Origin: Micromonospora orduensis
Lineage (GTDB): Bacteria > Actinomycetota > Actinomycetes > Mycobacteriales > Micromonosporaceae
Length of the DNA: 64,000 nt
Reading direction: 5' to 3'
NCBI RefSeq assembly: GCF_006228125.1
Contig: NZ_VDFY01000190.1
Span: forward strand, 1 to 64,000
A model generated the notes under the pieces. The model was not told the DNA's origin. It worked only from the letters and a program-made list of their open reading frames with translations, and did no database searches. The position numbers and the translations under genes are program-made. Of this stretch, positions 49,738 through 57,932 are shown one piece after another. Every line of letters begins with the position of its first letter. Within the stretch, counting starts at the first letter, position 1.

Positions 49738-50174
49738 CCCTTCTGCCGGGTGGCGATGTCGGACAGCCGGTTCAGCGTCTCCCGGTTACGCAGGTGCAGC
49801 ACCAGGTCGTTGGCCTTGTTGCGGATCCAGCGCAGCGGGCCGGCGGCGAAGTCCTCCCCGAGCCGGACCCGGGTGGCGCCGTCGCCCACGGGTTCCAGGG
49901 TGAACGACACGATCGCCTCGCCGGCCGGCCACAGACCGGCCCGCAGCACGAGCCGGCGCGGTGGTTCGCAGGCCAGCACCGTGGAGGCGTCCTGCAACGA
50001 GAACGGCCACGGGCCGGCCCGGTGGTGCAGCTGAGTGCCCACTCTCGGCCACGCGTCGTCGACGTCCCGCATGTGTGCCGTGCCGACCACCCAGTCGCTG
50101 TACGTCCACCCGTCGGCCAGCACGTCGAAAACCTGCTGCGGGGGAGCTTCGATCACTTTCTCCACAATCGCCAC
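49734..50174 (-). CDS. SRPBCC family protein
   Basis: 146 residues starting VAIVEKVIEAPPQQVFDVLADGWTYSDWVVGTAHMRDVD. It ends with the long helix region PLRWIRNKANDLVLHLRNRETLNRLSDIATRQ. The helix-grip fold suggests binding of a hydrophobic ligand. GTG 50174 has GGGAG 4-5 bases upstream. Coupled to the SDR, so the pair may bind and reduce the same ligand. Divergent from the heptose operon. Confidence 0.85.
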   Translation of the reverse strand: MAIVEKVIEAPPQQVFDVLADGWTYSDWVVGTAHMRDVDDAWPRVGTQLHHRAGPWPFSLQDASTVLACEPPRRLVLRAGLWPAGEAIVSFTLEPVGDGATRVRLGEDFAAGPLRWIRNKANDLVLHLRNRETLNRLSDIATRQKG

Positions 50175-50373
50175 TGGACTCCCGTACCCACGCGGCGGTG
50201 GGGCTAACGACCTGCGGGTTAGCTTCTCCGGGGCGGCGGGTAAGGCGGACGCGGGGCACCGCTTGCGGCGCTGGCCCACCGCGTCCACGGCGACGTTTAC
50301 TCCTCGGGGCGCAGGGAACCCGCCGCCTGTGCGACAGGACCAGGAGGATCCGGATCAGCGCAGGTCAGCCCGG

Positions 50374-52002
50374 GTGTACGCCCGCGCTGGCCAGGCCTGG
50401 TCCGGGCCCGTCGGGAGCCCCTGCGGGGTCCTGTACGACGCCGTGCTGCTCGACCGGGACGGCACCCTGATCGAGGACGTGCCGTACAACGGTGATCCGG
50501 AGAAGGTGCGGCCGGTGCCGGGCGCGCGGGTGGCGCTGGACCGGTTGCGGGCGGCCGGCCTGCGACTGGCGGTCGTGACCAACCAGTCGGGTCTGGCCCG
50601 TGGCTACTTCACCGAGGAGCAGATGCGGGCGGTGCACGCCCGCGTCGAGGAGCTGCTGGGCCGCTTCGACGCGTGGTTGGTCTGCCCGCACGACGACGCC
50701 GACGGGTGCGACTGCCGTAAACCGGCGCCGGGTCTGGTGCACGCCGCCGCCCGACAGCTGGGCACGAGCGCGTCACGGTGCGTCATGGTCGGCGACATCG
50801 GCCGGGACGTCGCCGCCGCGCTGGCCGCCGGCGCGGCGGGGGTGCTGGTGCCCACACCGGTGACCCGGCCGGAGGAGGTCGCCGCCGCCGGGTGGGTGGC
50901 CGCCGATCTGCCCTCGGCGGCGCGGGAGATCCTGCGCCGCCAGGAGGCGGTACGCCCCGAGCCGGCCGGTGCGCGGGTCGGGACGGCGTTGGTGGTGCGG
51001 TCAGACTCGGCCGGGGACGTGCTGGTCACCGGGCCGGCGATCCGGGCGGTGGCGGCGAGCGCGCAGCGGGTGGTGCTGCTGTGCGGGCCGCGGGGCCGAG
51101 CCGCCGCCGAGCTGCTGCCCGGCGTCGACGAGATCATCGAACACCCGCTGCCGTGGATCGACCCGACTCCGGCGCCGGTCGACCCGGCGGCCGTGCGCGA
51201 CCTGACCGCGCGCCTCGCCGCCGTCGGCGCCGACCAGGCAGTGGTGTTCACCTCCTTCCACCAGTCGGCCCTGCCCCTGGCGCTGCTGCTGCGGATGGCC
51301 GAGATCGGCCGAATCGCGGCGATCAGCGACGACTACCCGGGCTCCCTGCTGGACGTACGCCACCGGGTGCCGGTGGGCGTCCCCGAACCCGAACGCGCGC
51401 TCTCCCTCGCCGCCGCCGCCGGCCACCGGCTGCCCGACGGCGACGAACCCGTGCTCCGGCTCCGGCCGGATGCCCTGCCCCCGCGCCCGGCCGGTCTCGG
51501 CGACCCCGGGTACGTGGTGCTGCATCCCGGCTCGGCCGCGTCGAGCCGGGCCTGCCCGCCCGAACTGGCGACCCGGATCGCCGGCGCGCTGAGCGCGGCC
51601 GGACACCGGGTGCTGGTCACCGGCAGCCCCGACGAGCGCGCGGTCACCGCCCGCGTCGCGGCGGCCGGCGGCATCGACCTGGGTGGCCGGACCGATCTGG
51701 CCGGCCTCGCCGCGATCGTGGCGGACGCCGGCGCGGTGGTGGTCGGCAACACCGGCCCCGCGCACCTCGCCGCCGCCGCCGGGGTTCCGGTGGTGAGCCT
51801 GTTCGCGCCGACCGTCCCGTTCGGACAGTGGGGGCCGTACCGGGTGCCGACCGTCCGACTCGGGGACGCCGCCGCGCCCTGCCGGGACACCCGGGCCGCC
51901 AGCTGCCCGGTCCCCGGACACCCGTGCCTGAGCGACGTGGAGCCGGCCGAGGTGGTCGAGGCGCTGCGGGCGTTCGCCGTCACCGGTGGTGGCGGCCGAT
52001 GA
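50374..52002 (+). CDS. Fusion of GmhB-type heptose-bisphosphate phosphatase and GT9 heptosyltransferase
   Basis: About 542 residues from GTG 50374 (start uncertain; other in-frame starts lie upstream). Residues about 22-190 are a HAD-IIIA GmhB domain: VLLDRDGTLIED, VTNQSGLARG, the zinc loop CPHDDADGCDCRKP, and MVGDIGRDV. Residues about 205-540 are a GT9 ADP-heptose transferase: ALVVRSDSAGDVLVTGPAIRAV, VLHPGSAASSRACPPE, GNTGPAHLAAAAGVPVV. GmhB removes the 1-phosphate before ADP transfer; GT9 uses the resulting sugar nucleotide. Joining the two on one chain is unusual. The stop overlaps the next start as ATGA. Confidence 0.85.
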   Translation: MYARAGQAWSGPVGSPCGVLYDAVLLDRDGTLIEDVPYNGDPEKVRPVPGARVALDRLRAAGLRLAVVTNQSGLARGYFTEEQMRAVHARVEELLGRFDAWLVCPHDDADGCDCRKPAPGLVHAAARQLGTSASRCVMVGDIGRDVAAALAAGAAGVLVPTPVTRPEEVAAAGWVAADLPSAAREILRRQEAVRPEPAGARVGTALVVRSDSAGDVLVTGPAIRAVAASAQRVVLLCGPRGRAAAELLPGVDEIIEHPLPWIDPTPAPVDPAAVRDLTARLAAVGADQAVVFTSFHQSALPLALLLRMAEIGRIAAISDDYPGSLLDVRHRVPVGVPEPERALSLAAAAGHRLPDGDEPVLRLRPDALPPRPAGLGDPGYVVLHPGSAASSRACPPELATRIAGALSAAGHRVLVTGSPDERAVTARVAAAGGIDLGGRTDLAGLAAIVADAGAVVVGNTGPAHLAAAAGVPVVSLFAPTVPFGQWGPYRVPTVRLGDAAAPCRDTRAASCPVPGHPCLSDVEPAEVVEALRAFAVTGGGGR

Positions 52003-52973
52003 ACGTCCTGCTCTGGCACGTGCACGGCTCCTGGACCACGTCGTTCGTGCACGGCAGTCACCGCTACCTCATCCCCACCACACCCGACCGGGGTCCCTAC
52101 GGCCTCGGCCGGGCCCGCACCTACCCGTGGCCGGACACCGCCATCGAGGTCAGCCCCGACGAGCTGCCCGGCACCGACGTCGACCTGGTCATCCTGCAAC
52201 GGCCCGAGGAGATCGACCTGGCCGAACAGTGGCTGGGCCGCCGCCCCGGCCGGGACGTCCCCGCCATCTACGTCGAGCACAACACCCCCAAGGGCGACGT
52301 GCCGAACACGCGCCACCCGATGGCCGGCCGTGACGACCTGCTCATCGCCCACGTCACCGGCTTCAACCAGATCTTCTGGGACACCGGCGCCAGCCGCACC
52401 ACAGTGGTCGACCACGGCATCGTCGCCCCCGCCGTGTCCTACACCGGCGAGCTGGACCGGCTCGCCGTCGTGATCAACGAGCCGGTGCGCCGGGGGCGGG
52501 TCACCGGCACCGACCTGCTGCCCCGCTTCGCCGAGATCGCGCCGCTGGACGTGTTCGGCATGGGCGTCGCCGGCCTCGCCGACCACCTGGGCCTGAGCGC
52601 CGACCGGCTCACCAGCCACGACGACGTACCCCAGGACCGGATGCACGCCGAACTGGCCCGGCGGCGCGCGTACCTGCACCTGTGCCGCTGGACCTCGCTC
52701 GGGCTCAGCCTCATCGAGGCCATGGCGATCGGCATGCCGGTCGTCGCGCTCGCCACCACCGAGGCGGTGACGGCCGTACCCCCGGCGGCGGGGGCACTCG
52801 CCACCCGGACGGACACCCTGCTCGACGCCGCCCGCCGGTTCATCGCCGAACCGGAGGCCGCGCGTCAGGCCGGCGCGGTGGCACGGACCGCCGCACGGGA
52901 CAGATACGGCCTCGACCGTTTCCTCGCTGACTGGGACCGGCTGCTGGAGGAGGAAGTATGCGGATCGCGATGA
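51999..52973 (+). CDS. Glycosyltransferase (GT4-like)
   Basis: 324 residues. MNVLLWHVHGSWTTSFVHGSHRYLIP starts a GT-B N-terminal domain; LHLCRWTSLGLSLIEAMAIGMPVVAL is the donor-site acidic motif of GT4. The acceptor is unknown. ATG 51999 overlaps the preceding stop and the 3' end overlaps the next gene by 16 bases, so it is fully embedded in the operon and should act on the same glycan. Confidence 0.85.
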   Translation: MNVLLWHVHGSWTTSFVHGSHRYLIPTTPDRGPYGLGRARTYPWPDTAIEVSPDELPGTDVDLVILQRPEEIDLAEQWLGRRPGRDVPAIYVEHNTPKGDVPNTRHPMAGRDDLLIAHVTGFNQIFWDTGASRTTVVDHGIVAPAVSYTGELDRLAVVINEPVRRGRVTGTDLLPRFAEIAPLDVFGMGVAGLADHLGLSADRLTSHDDVPQDRMHAELARRRAYLHLCRWTSLGLSLIEAMAIGMPVVALATTEAVTAVPPAAGALATRTDTLLDAARRFIAEPEAARQAGAVARTAARDRYGLDRFLADWDRLLEEEVCGSR

Positions 52974-54175
52974 TCTCGGAGCACGCCAGCCCGCTCGCCA
53001 TCCTCGGAGGCGAGGACGCCGGCGGCCAGAACACGCACGTCGCGGAGCTGTCCGCCGCGCTCGCCGCCGCCGGCCACGAGGTGCGGGTCTACACCCGCCG
53101 CGACGCGCTCGACCTGCCGGTGACGGTCCGCAGCCCGGACGGGTACGACGTGGTGCACGTACCCGCCGGGCCTGCCGAGCCGGTGGCCAAGGACGCGTTG
53201 CTGCCGCACATGCGGGAGTTCAGCCGCTGGCTGGTCGATCGGTGGCGGGGCGGCGACTGGACGCCCGAGGTGATCCACGCGCACTTCTGGATGAGCGGTC
53301 TCGCCGCGTTGACCGCCGGGCGGCAGACCGGGGTGCCGGTGGTGCAGACGTACCACGCGTTGGGCACCGTGAAGCGCCGCTACCAGGGCGTACAGGACAC
53401 CAGCCCGGCCCGGCGGATCGCCTACGAGCGGGAGTTGGGCCGCTCGGTGGACCGGGTGGTCGCGCAGTGCCGCGACGAGGTCGGCGAGCTGGTCCGGATG
53501 GGGGTGCCCCGGTCCCGGATGACTGTGGTGCCCTCCGGCGTCAACCTCACCACGTTCGCCCCGCTCGGACCGGCCGCCGACCGGGAGCCCGGCCGGGCCC
53601 GGATCCTGACCGTCGGTCGGTTGGTCGAGCGCAAGGGCTTCCAGACGGTCGTGCGCGCGATGGCGCTGGTGCCCGACGCCGAGTGCGTGGTGGTCGGCGG
53701 CCCGCCCGAGGGGCTGCTGGAGACCGACCCGTACGCCCGGCGGCTGCGGGCGCTCGCCGAGACGTGCGGGGTGGCTGACCGGGTGCACCTGGTCGGCGCG
53801 GTGCCCCGGGAGGAGATAGGCCGCTGGTACCGCTCGGCGGACCTGCTCGTCGCCGCACCCTGGTACGAGCCGTTCGGCCTGACCCCGCTGGAGGCGATGG
53901 CCTGCGGGGTGCCGGTCGTCGGCACCGCCGTGGGCGGCATCCGGGACACCGTTGTCGACGGGACGACCGGGGACCTCGTACCGGCGCGGGACCCGCGGGC
54001 GCTGGCCACCGCGATCCAGGGGCTGCTCGACGACCGGATCCGGCGCTTCGCGTACGCCACGGCGGCGCGCGAGCGGGCCCGGTCGCGGTACTCGTGGGCG
54101 GCCACCGCGGAGCGGCTGGCGGAGGTCTACGGCGAGGTGGTCGCGGTGCGCCGGCCGACCCGGGTGGTGGCCTGA
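52958..54175 (+). CDS. GT4 glycosyltransferase
   Basis: 405 residues of GT-B type: MRIAMISEHASPLAILGGEDAGGQNTHV at the start, a central RILTVGRLVERKGFQTVVRAM, and EPFGLTPLEAMACGVPVVGT with the E-x7-E donor motif. The N-terminal GGxNxHV layout resembles MshA and sucrose-phosphate synthase relatives. ATG 52958 has GGAGGAAGT in front. It probably adds a hexose to a glycan that also receives heptose. Confidence 0.9.
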   Translation: MRIAMISEHASPLAILGGEDAGGQNTHVAELSAALAAAGHEVRVYTRRDALDLPVTVRSPDGYDVVHVPAGPAEPVAKDALLPHMREFSRWLVDRWRGGDWTPEVIHAHFWMSGLAALTAGRQTGVPVVQTYHALGTVKRRYQGVQDTSPARRIAYERELGRSVDRVVAQCRDEVGELVRMGVPRSRMTVVPSGVNLTTFAPLGPAADREPGRARILTVGRLVERKGFQTVVRAMALVPDAECVVVGGPPEGLLETDPYARRLRALAETCGVADRVHLVGAVPREEIGRWYRSADLLVAAPWYEPFGLTPLEAMACGVPVVGTAVGGIRDTVVDGTTGDLVPARDPRALATAIQGLLDDRIRRFAYATAARERARSRYSWAATAERLAEVYGEVVAVRRPTRVVA

Positions 54176-54831
54176 TGCCGACCGGCAGCCTGCTGGACAC
54201 CCACCTGACGAACCTGGCCGCGGCGCTGGTGCCGTACCGGCTCTGCGAGCCGCAGTTGGCGCGTTGGGGCGCCGAGTTGGCCCACCGGCTGGTGGCCGGC
54301 GGCCGGTTGCTGGTCGCCGGCAACGGCGGTAGCGCCGCCGAGGCCCAGCACCTGACCGCCGAGTTGGTGGGCAAGCTGCACCACGACCGGCAGCCGTTGT
54401 CGGCCATCGCCCTGCACGCCGAGACGAGTGCGGTCACCGCCATCGCCAACGACTACGGCTACACCGACGTGTACGCCCGGCAGGTCCGCGCGCACGGGCG
54501 GCCCGGCGACGTCCTGCTGCTGCTGAGCACCAGCGGCGCCAGCGAGAACCTGCTCACCGCAGCGCGGGCCGGCCGCGAGGCCGGCCTCACCACGTGGGCG
54601 CTCACCGGGCCGACGCCCAACGCCCTCGCCGAGGCGTGCGACGAGGTGCTGGCCGTGTCGTCGACCGACACCCAGGTCGTCCAGGAGCTGCACCTCGTCA
54701 CGAGCCACCTGATCTGCGAGTACCTCGAACAGGAACTGCCCGCGTCGGCCGTCACCGGGTCGTCGTCTCCGGTTCAGGCAGGGGTCGAGGTGGTGCTCGA
54801 CGGCGGGGCCGGACAGCAGGTCGACGCGTGA
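54175..54831 (+). CDS. gmhA: Sedoheptulose 7-phosphate isomerase GmhA
   Basis: 218 residues, an SIS domain. GNGGSAAEAQHLTAELVGK (residues 44-62) holds metal ligands His and Glu; STSGASENLL is the phosphate loop; TQVVQELHLVTSHLICEYLE holds the second Gln/His pair. GmhA converts sedoheptulose 7-phosphate to D-glycero-D-manno-heptose 7-phosphate, the first step to ADP-heptose. Start overlaps the previous stop as TGATG. The extra C-terminal 20 residues are low-complexity. Confidence 0.92.
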   Translation: MPTGSLLDTHLTNLAAALVPYRLCEPQLARWGAELAHRLVAGGRLLVAGNGGSAAEAQHLTAELVGKLHHDRQPLSAIALHAETSAVTAIANDYGYTDVYARQVRAHGRPGDVLLLLSTSGASENLLTAARAGREAGLTTWALTGPTPNALAEACDEVLAVSSTDTQVVQELHLVTSHLICEYLEQELPASAVTGSSSPVQAGVEVVLDGGAGQQVDA

Positions 54832-54847
54832 GGATGAGGAGGAAGGC

Positions 54848-56296
54848 GTGAGGGGACCCGTGGTGGTGGTCGGGGACACCCTGCTCGACCGGGACGTGGA
54901 AGGGGTGGTGAACCGGCTCTGCCCGGACTCGCCGGTGCCGGTGCTCGACGAGACGGTGGCCACCGACCGGCCCGGTGGCGCCGGTCTGGCGGCGGTGTTC
55001 GCCGCCGCGCAGGGCGCCGAGGTGGTGCTGGTGACCGCCCTCGCCGACGACGCCGGTGGCGCCCGCCTGAGTGCCCTGCTCGCCGCCGCCGGCGTGCGGG
55101 TGTACCCGCTGCCCCTGTCCGGGGCGACGCCGGAGAAGATCCGGCTGCGGGCCCGGGGCCGGGTGCTGCTGCGCCACGACCGCGGTGGTGTGCCCGGTGA
55201 GCCGGGTCAGCCCTCCGAGGAGGTGTTGCGCGTGATCGGCGCGGCGTCGGCGGTGCTGGTCAGCGACTACGGCCGGGGGGTGGCCCGGCAGCCCGCGCTG
55301 CGCGACGCCCTGGCCGCCACCCGCGCGCCTGTGGTGTGGGATCCGCATCCGCGTGGCCCGGCCGCGGTGCCCGGCGTCCACCTGGCCACCCCGAACGAGT
55401 CCGAGGTGCGGGAGCTGGTCCCGGCGCTGCCCGGGACGTCCCGGTTGGCCGCCGCGTCCCGGGGCGCGCAGGGGCTGCGCCGGCGCTGGCGGGCCGGGGC
55501 GGTCGCGGTGACCCTGGGCGGGGACGGTGCGCTGCTCTGCCACGCCGGGTCCACGCCGCTGGTGGTGCCCACCCCGGGCAGCGCCGAGGGGGACACCTGC
55601 GGCGCCGGCGACCGGTTCGCGGCAGCCGCCAGCCTCGCCCTGGCCCAGGGCGCGCTGGTCTCCGAGGCGGTGCAGGCGGCCGTCGCGGAGGCGTCCGCGT
55701 ACGTGGCCGGTGGGGGAGTTGCCGCCGCCCTGCCGTCACCGGCTGGCACGCGCAGCCAGCCGGTACGTGCCGGCGTGCCCGGCCCCGGCGGTGACCGGGT
55801 GGGTGTCGCCCCCGTCGCCGCGCTGCTGGCCGAGGTCCGTGCCGCGGGCGGCACGGTGGTGGCGACCGGGGGCTGCTTCGACCTGCTGCACGCCGGGCAC
55901 GTGGCGACTCTCCAGGCCGCCCGGCAGCTCGGCGACTGCCTGATCGTGTGCCTCAACTCCGACGCCAGTGTGGCCGGGTTGAAGGGGCCGGACCGGCCGG
56001 TCATGTCCGAGGGGGATCGGGCGCGGCTGCTCGCGGCGCTGAGCTGCGTCGACGCGGTCATGATCTTCGACGAGTCGACCCCGGAGGCGGCGTTGTCGTG
56101 GCTGCGGCCGGACATCTGGGTCAAGGGCGGGGACTACGCCACCGGGGGCGGGGACGCGGCGGGTCTGCCCGAGGCGGAGGTCCTGCGTCGGTGGGGCGGC
56201 AACACGGTGGTGGTGCCCTACCTGGACGGTCGGTCCACGACCGACATGATCGCCCGTTCGGTCGCGCCGGTGTCGACACCGGAGCGGGTCCGATGA
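54848..56296 (+). CDS. hldE: Bifunctional heptose 7-phosphate kinase / heptose 1-phosphate adenylyltransferase HldE
   Basis: 482 residues. Residues 1-310 are a PfkB/ribokinase kinase: VVGDTLLDRDVEG, RPGGAGLAAVFAA, and the GAGD catalytic motif in EGDTCGAGDRFAAA. Residues 325-480 are a nucleotidyltransferase: GCFDLLHAGHVATL with HxGH, then VKGGDY. Both active sites look intact, so it can make heptose 1,7-bisphosphate and, after GmhB, ADP-heptose. GTG start with GAGGAGGAAGGC. Confidence 0.93.
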   Translation: MRGPVVVVGDTLLDRDVEGVVNRLCPDSPVPVLDETVATDRPGGAGLAAVFAAAQGAEVVLVTALADDAGGARLSALLAAAGVRVYPLPLSGATPEKIRLRARGRVLLRHDRGGVPGEPGQPSEEVLRVIGAASAVLVSDYGRGVARQPALRDALAATRAPVVWDPHPRGPAAVPGVHLATPNESEVRELVPALPGTSRLAAASRGAQGLRRRWRAGAVAVTLGGDGALLCHAGSTPLVVPTPGSAEGDTCGAGDRFAAAASLALAQGALVSEAVQAAVAEASAYVAGGGVAAALPSPAGTRSQPVRAGVPGPGGDRVGVAPVAALLAEVRAAGGTVVATGGCFDLLHAGHVATLQAARQLGDCLIVCLNSDASVAGLKGPDRPVMSEGDRARLLAALSCVDAVMIFDESTPEAALSWLRPDIWVKGGDYATGGGDAAGLPEAEVLRRWGGNTVVVPYLDGRSTTDMIARSVAPVSTPERVR

Positions 56297-56982
56297 CCGC
56301 CACGGGTCCGAGCGTCCTGGTCACCGGCGGCTCCAGCGGGCTCGGCGCGGCGGTGGTCGCCGCGGTTGCCGCCGCCGGCGGCCGGCCGCTCGTGCTGGAC
56401 CGGCAGCCGCCGGTCGACGGTGTGTCCTGGACCGAGTGCGATCTGGCCGACACCCGGGCCGCCGAGGTCGCCACCCGGCACCTCGCCGAGCAGGCCGGCG
56501 GCCTGGACGCGGTGGTCACGGCCGCCGGCATGGACGTGCCGGGCCGGCTCGCCGACGTGCCGGGCGAGACCTGGGACCGGATCGTGGCCGTCGACCTGCT
56601 CGCGACGGCGGCCGTGATCCGGGCCGCGCTGCCGTTCCTGTTGACGTCCCGGGGCCGCGTCGTCACGGTCGCCTCCACCCTGGGCGTCAAGGCGGTCAGT
56701 GACGCCACCGCGTACTGCGCCGCGAAGTTCGGCGTGGTGGGCTTCACCCGAGCCCTGGCCGCCGAACTCGCCGGCCAGGTCGGCGTGACCCTGCTCATTC
56801 CCGGCGGAATGCGGACGGCGTTCTTCGACGAGCGTGACCCGCAGTACAGGCCGGGGCCGGACGCCATCCTCAACGACCCCGCCGACACCGCCGCCGCGAT
56901 CATGTTCGCGCTCAACCAGCCGGCCGGGTGCGCGGTACGGGAACTGGTGGTCTGCGCCGAGCAGGAGACGTCGTACCCGTGA
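56293..56982 (+). CDS. Classical short-chain dehydrogenase
   Basis: 229 residues: LVTGGSSGLGAAVVAAVA at 9-26, AAGMDVPGR and the catalytic YCAAK near residue 138. It is a classical SDR, too short and lacking the GGAGFIGS start of extended SDRs, so it is not the HldD epimerase. It may oxidise or reduce a sugar or lipid in the same pathway. Coupled at both ends (ATGA before, GTGA after). Confidence 0.85.
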   Translation: MTATGPSVLVTGGSSGLGAAVVAAVAAAGGRPLVLDRQPPVDGVSWTECDLADTRAAEVATRHLAEQAGGLDAVVTAAGMDVPGRLADVPGETWDRIVAVDLLATAAVIRAALPFLLTSRGRVVTVASTLGVKAVSDATAYCAAKFGVVGFTRALAAELAGQVGVTLLIPGGMRTAFFDERDPQYRPGPDAILNDPADTAAAIMFALNQPAGCAVRELVVCAEQETSYP

Positions 56983-57932
56983 TCCTGGTCCTGCGGGCCC
57001 TCGGCGTCGGCGACCTGGTCACCGCCGTGCCGGCGCTGCGGGCGTTGCGGGCCGCGTACCCCGGTCGGGAGCTGGCGCTCGCCGCGCCGGCCTGGCTGGC
57101 CCCGTTGGTCGACCTGGTCGGCGGCGTCGACCGGCTGGTGGACACCACAGGTCTGGACCGGCCGGTGCGGGTCGGGTCGGCGCCGCGGGTCGCCGTCAAC
57201 CTGCACGGGCGCGGCCCGGGATCGCACCGGTTGCTGGCCGCGATCCGGCCCGGTCGGCTGCTCGCCTTCGCGAACCGGGACGCCGGCTTCTCCGCCGGCC
57301 CGCGGTGGGTCGAGCGGGAGCACGAGGTGGACCGCTGGTGCCGGCTGCTGTCCTGGTACGACATCCCGGCCGACCGCGCCGACCTCGGCTTGCGCCGGCC
57401 CGAGCCGGCGGGCCTGCCCACGGGGGCCACCCTGCTGCATCCGGGCAGCAAGATCCCCGCGAAGCGCTGGCCGGCGGACCGGTTCGCGGCGCTGGCCCGC
57501 ACTCTCACCGACCAGGGGCACCGGGTGCTGCTCACCGGATCGGCCGACGAACGGGCGCTGGCCGTGCGGGTGGCCGACGACGCCGGACTGCCGTCCGAGG
57601 CCGTGCTCGCCGGCCGGACCGACCTCGGCGCGCTGGCCGCGCTGGTGGCCGACGCCCGCCTGGTGGTCTGCGGGGACACCGGGGTGGCCCACCTCGCCAC
57701 CGGGTACGGCACCCCGTCGGTGGTGCTGTTCGGGCCGGTGCCGCCGGCGCTCTGGGGGCCACCACGGGACCGCCCCCGGCACCGCGTGCTCTGGGTCGGC
57801 GAGGCGGATTGGCCCAGCTGGGACGGGGTAGGAAGCCACCCGACGTTGGCGGCCCTGCGCCTCCACGAGGTGCTGGCCGCCGTGGCCGAGGTGGAACGGG
57901 TGGTGCGGGTCTCCGGTGCGATTGCGGCGTAG
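56979..57932 (+). CDS. GT9 family glycosyltransferase (heptosyltransferase-like)
   Basis: 317 residues. VILVLRALGVGDLVTAVPALRALRAAYPGRELAL is the GT9 N terminus; LLHPGSKIPAKRWPADRFAALA and VVCGDTGVAHLATGYGTPSVVLFGP form the ADP-heptose site. It is a second GT9 besides the fused one, so at least two heptose residues or two acceptors are likely. GTG 56979 overlaps the SDR stop. The end overlaps the topoisomerase start by 17 bases. Confidence 0.9.
   Translation: MILVLRALGVGDLVTAVPALRALRAAYPGRELALAAPAWLAPLVDLVGGVDRLVDTTGLDRPVRVGSAPRVAVNLHGRGPGSHRLLAAIRPGRLLAFANRDAGFSAGPRWVEREHEVDRWCRLLSWYDIPADRADLGLRRPEPAGLPTGATLLHPGSKIPAKRWPADRFAALARTLTDQGHRVLLTGSADERALAVRVADDAGLPSEAVLAGRTDLGALAALVADARLVVCGDTGVAHLATGYGTPSVVLFGPVPPALWGPPRDRPRHRVLWVGEADWPSWDGVGSHPTLAALRLHEVLAAVAEVERVVRVSGAIAA

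Noticed and set aside
56293-56982. The SDR as the missing HldD epimerase
   Set aside because: It is a 229-residue classical SDR with TGGSSGLG; HldD is an extended SDR of over 300 residues with a GGAGFIGS-type start.
50374-57932. The heptose operon as LPS biosynthesis
   Set aside because: All other content points to an actinomycete without outer membrane, and no lipid A, Kdo or Wzx/Waa genes are present.
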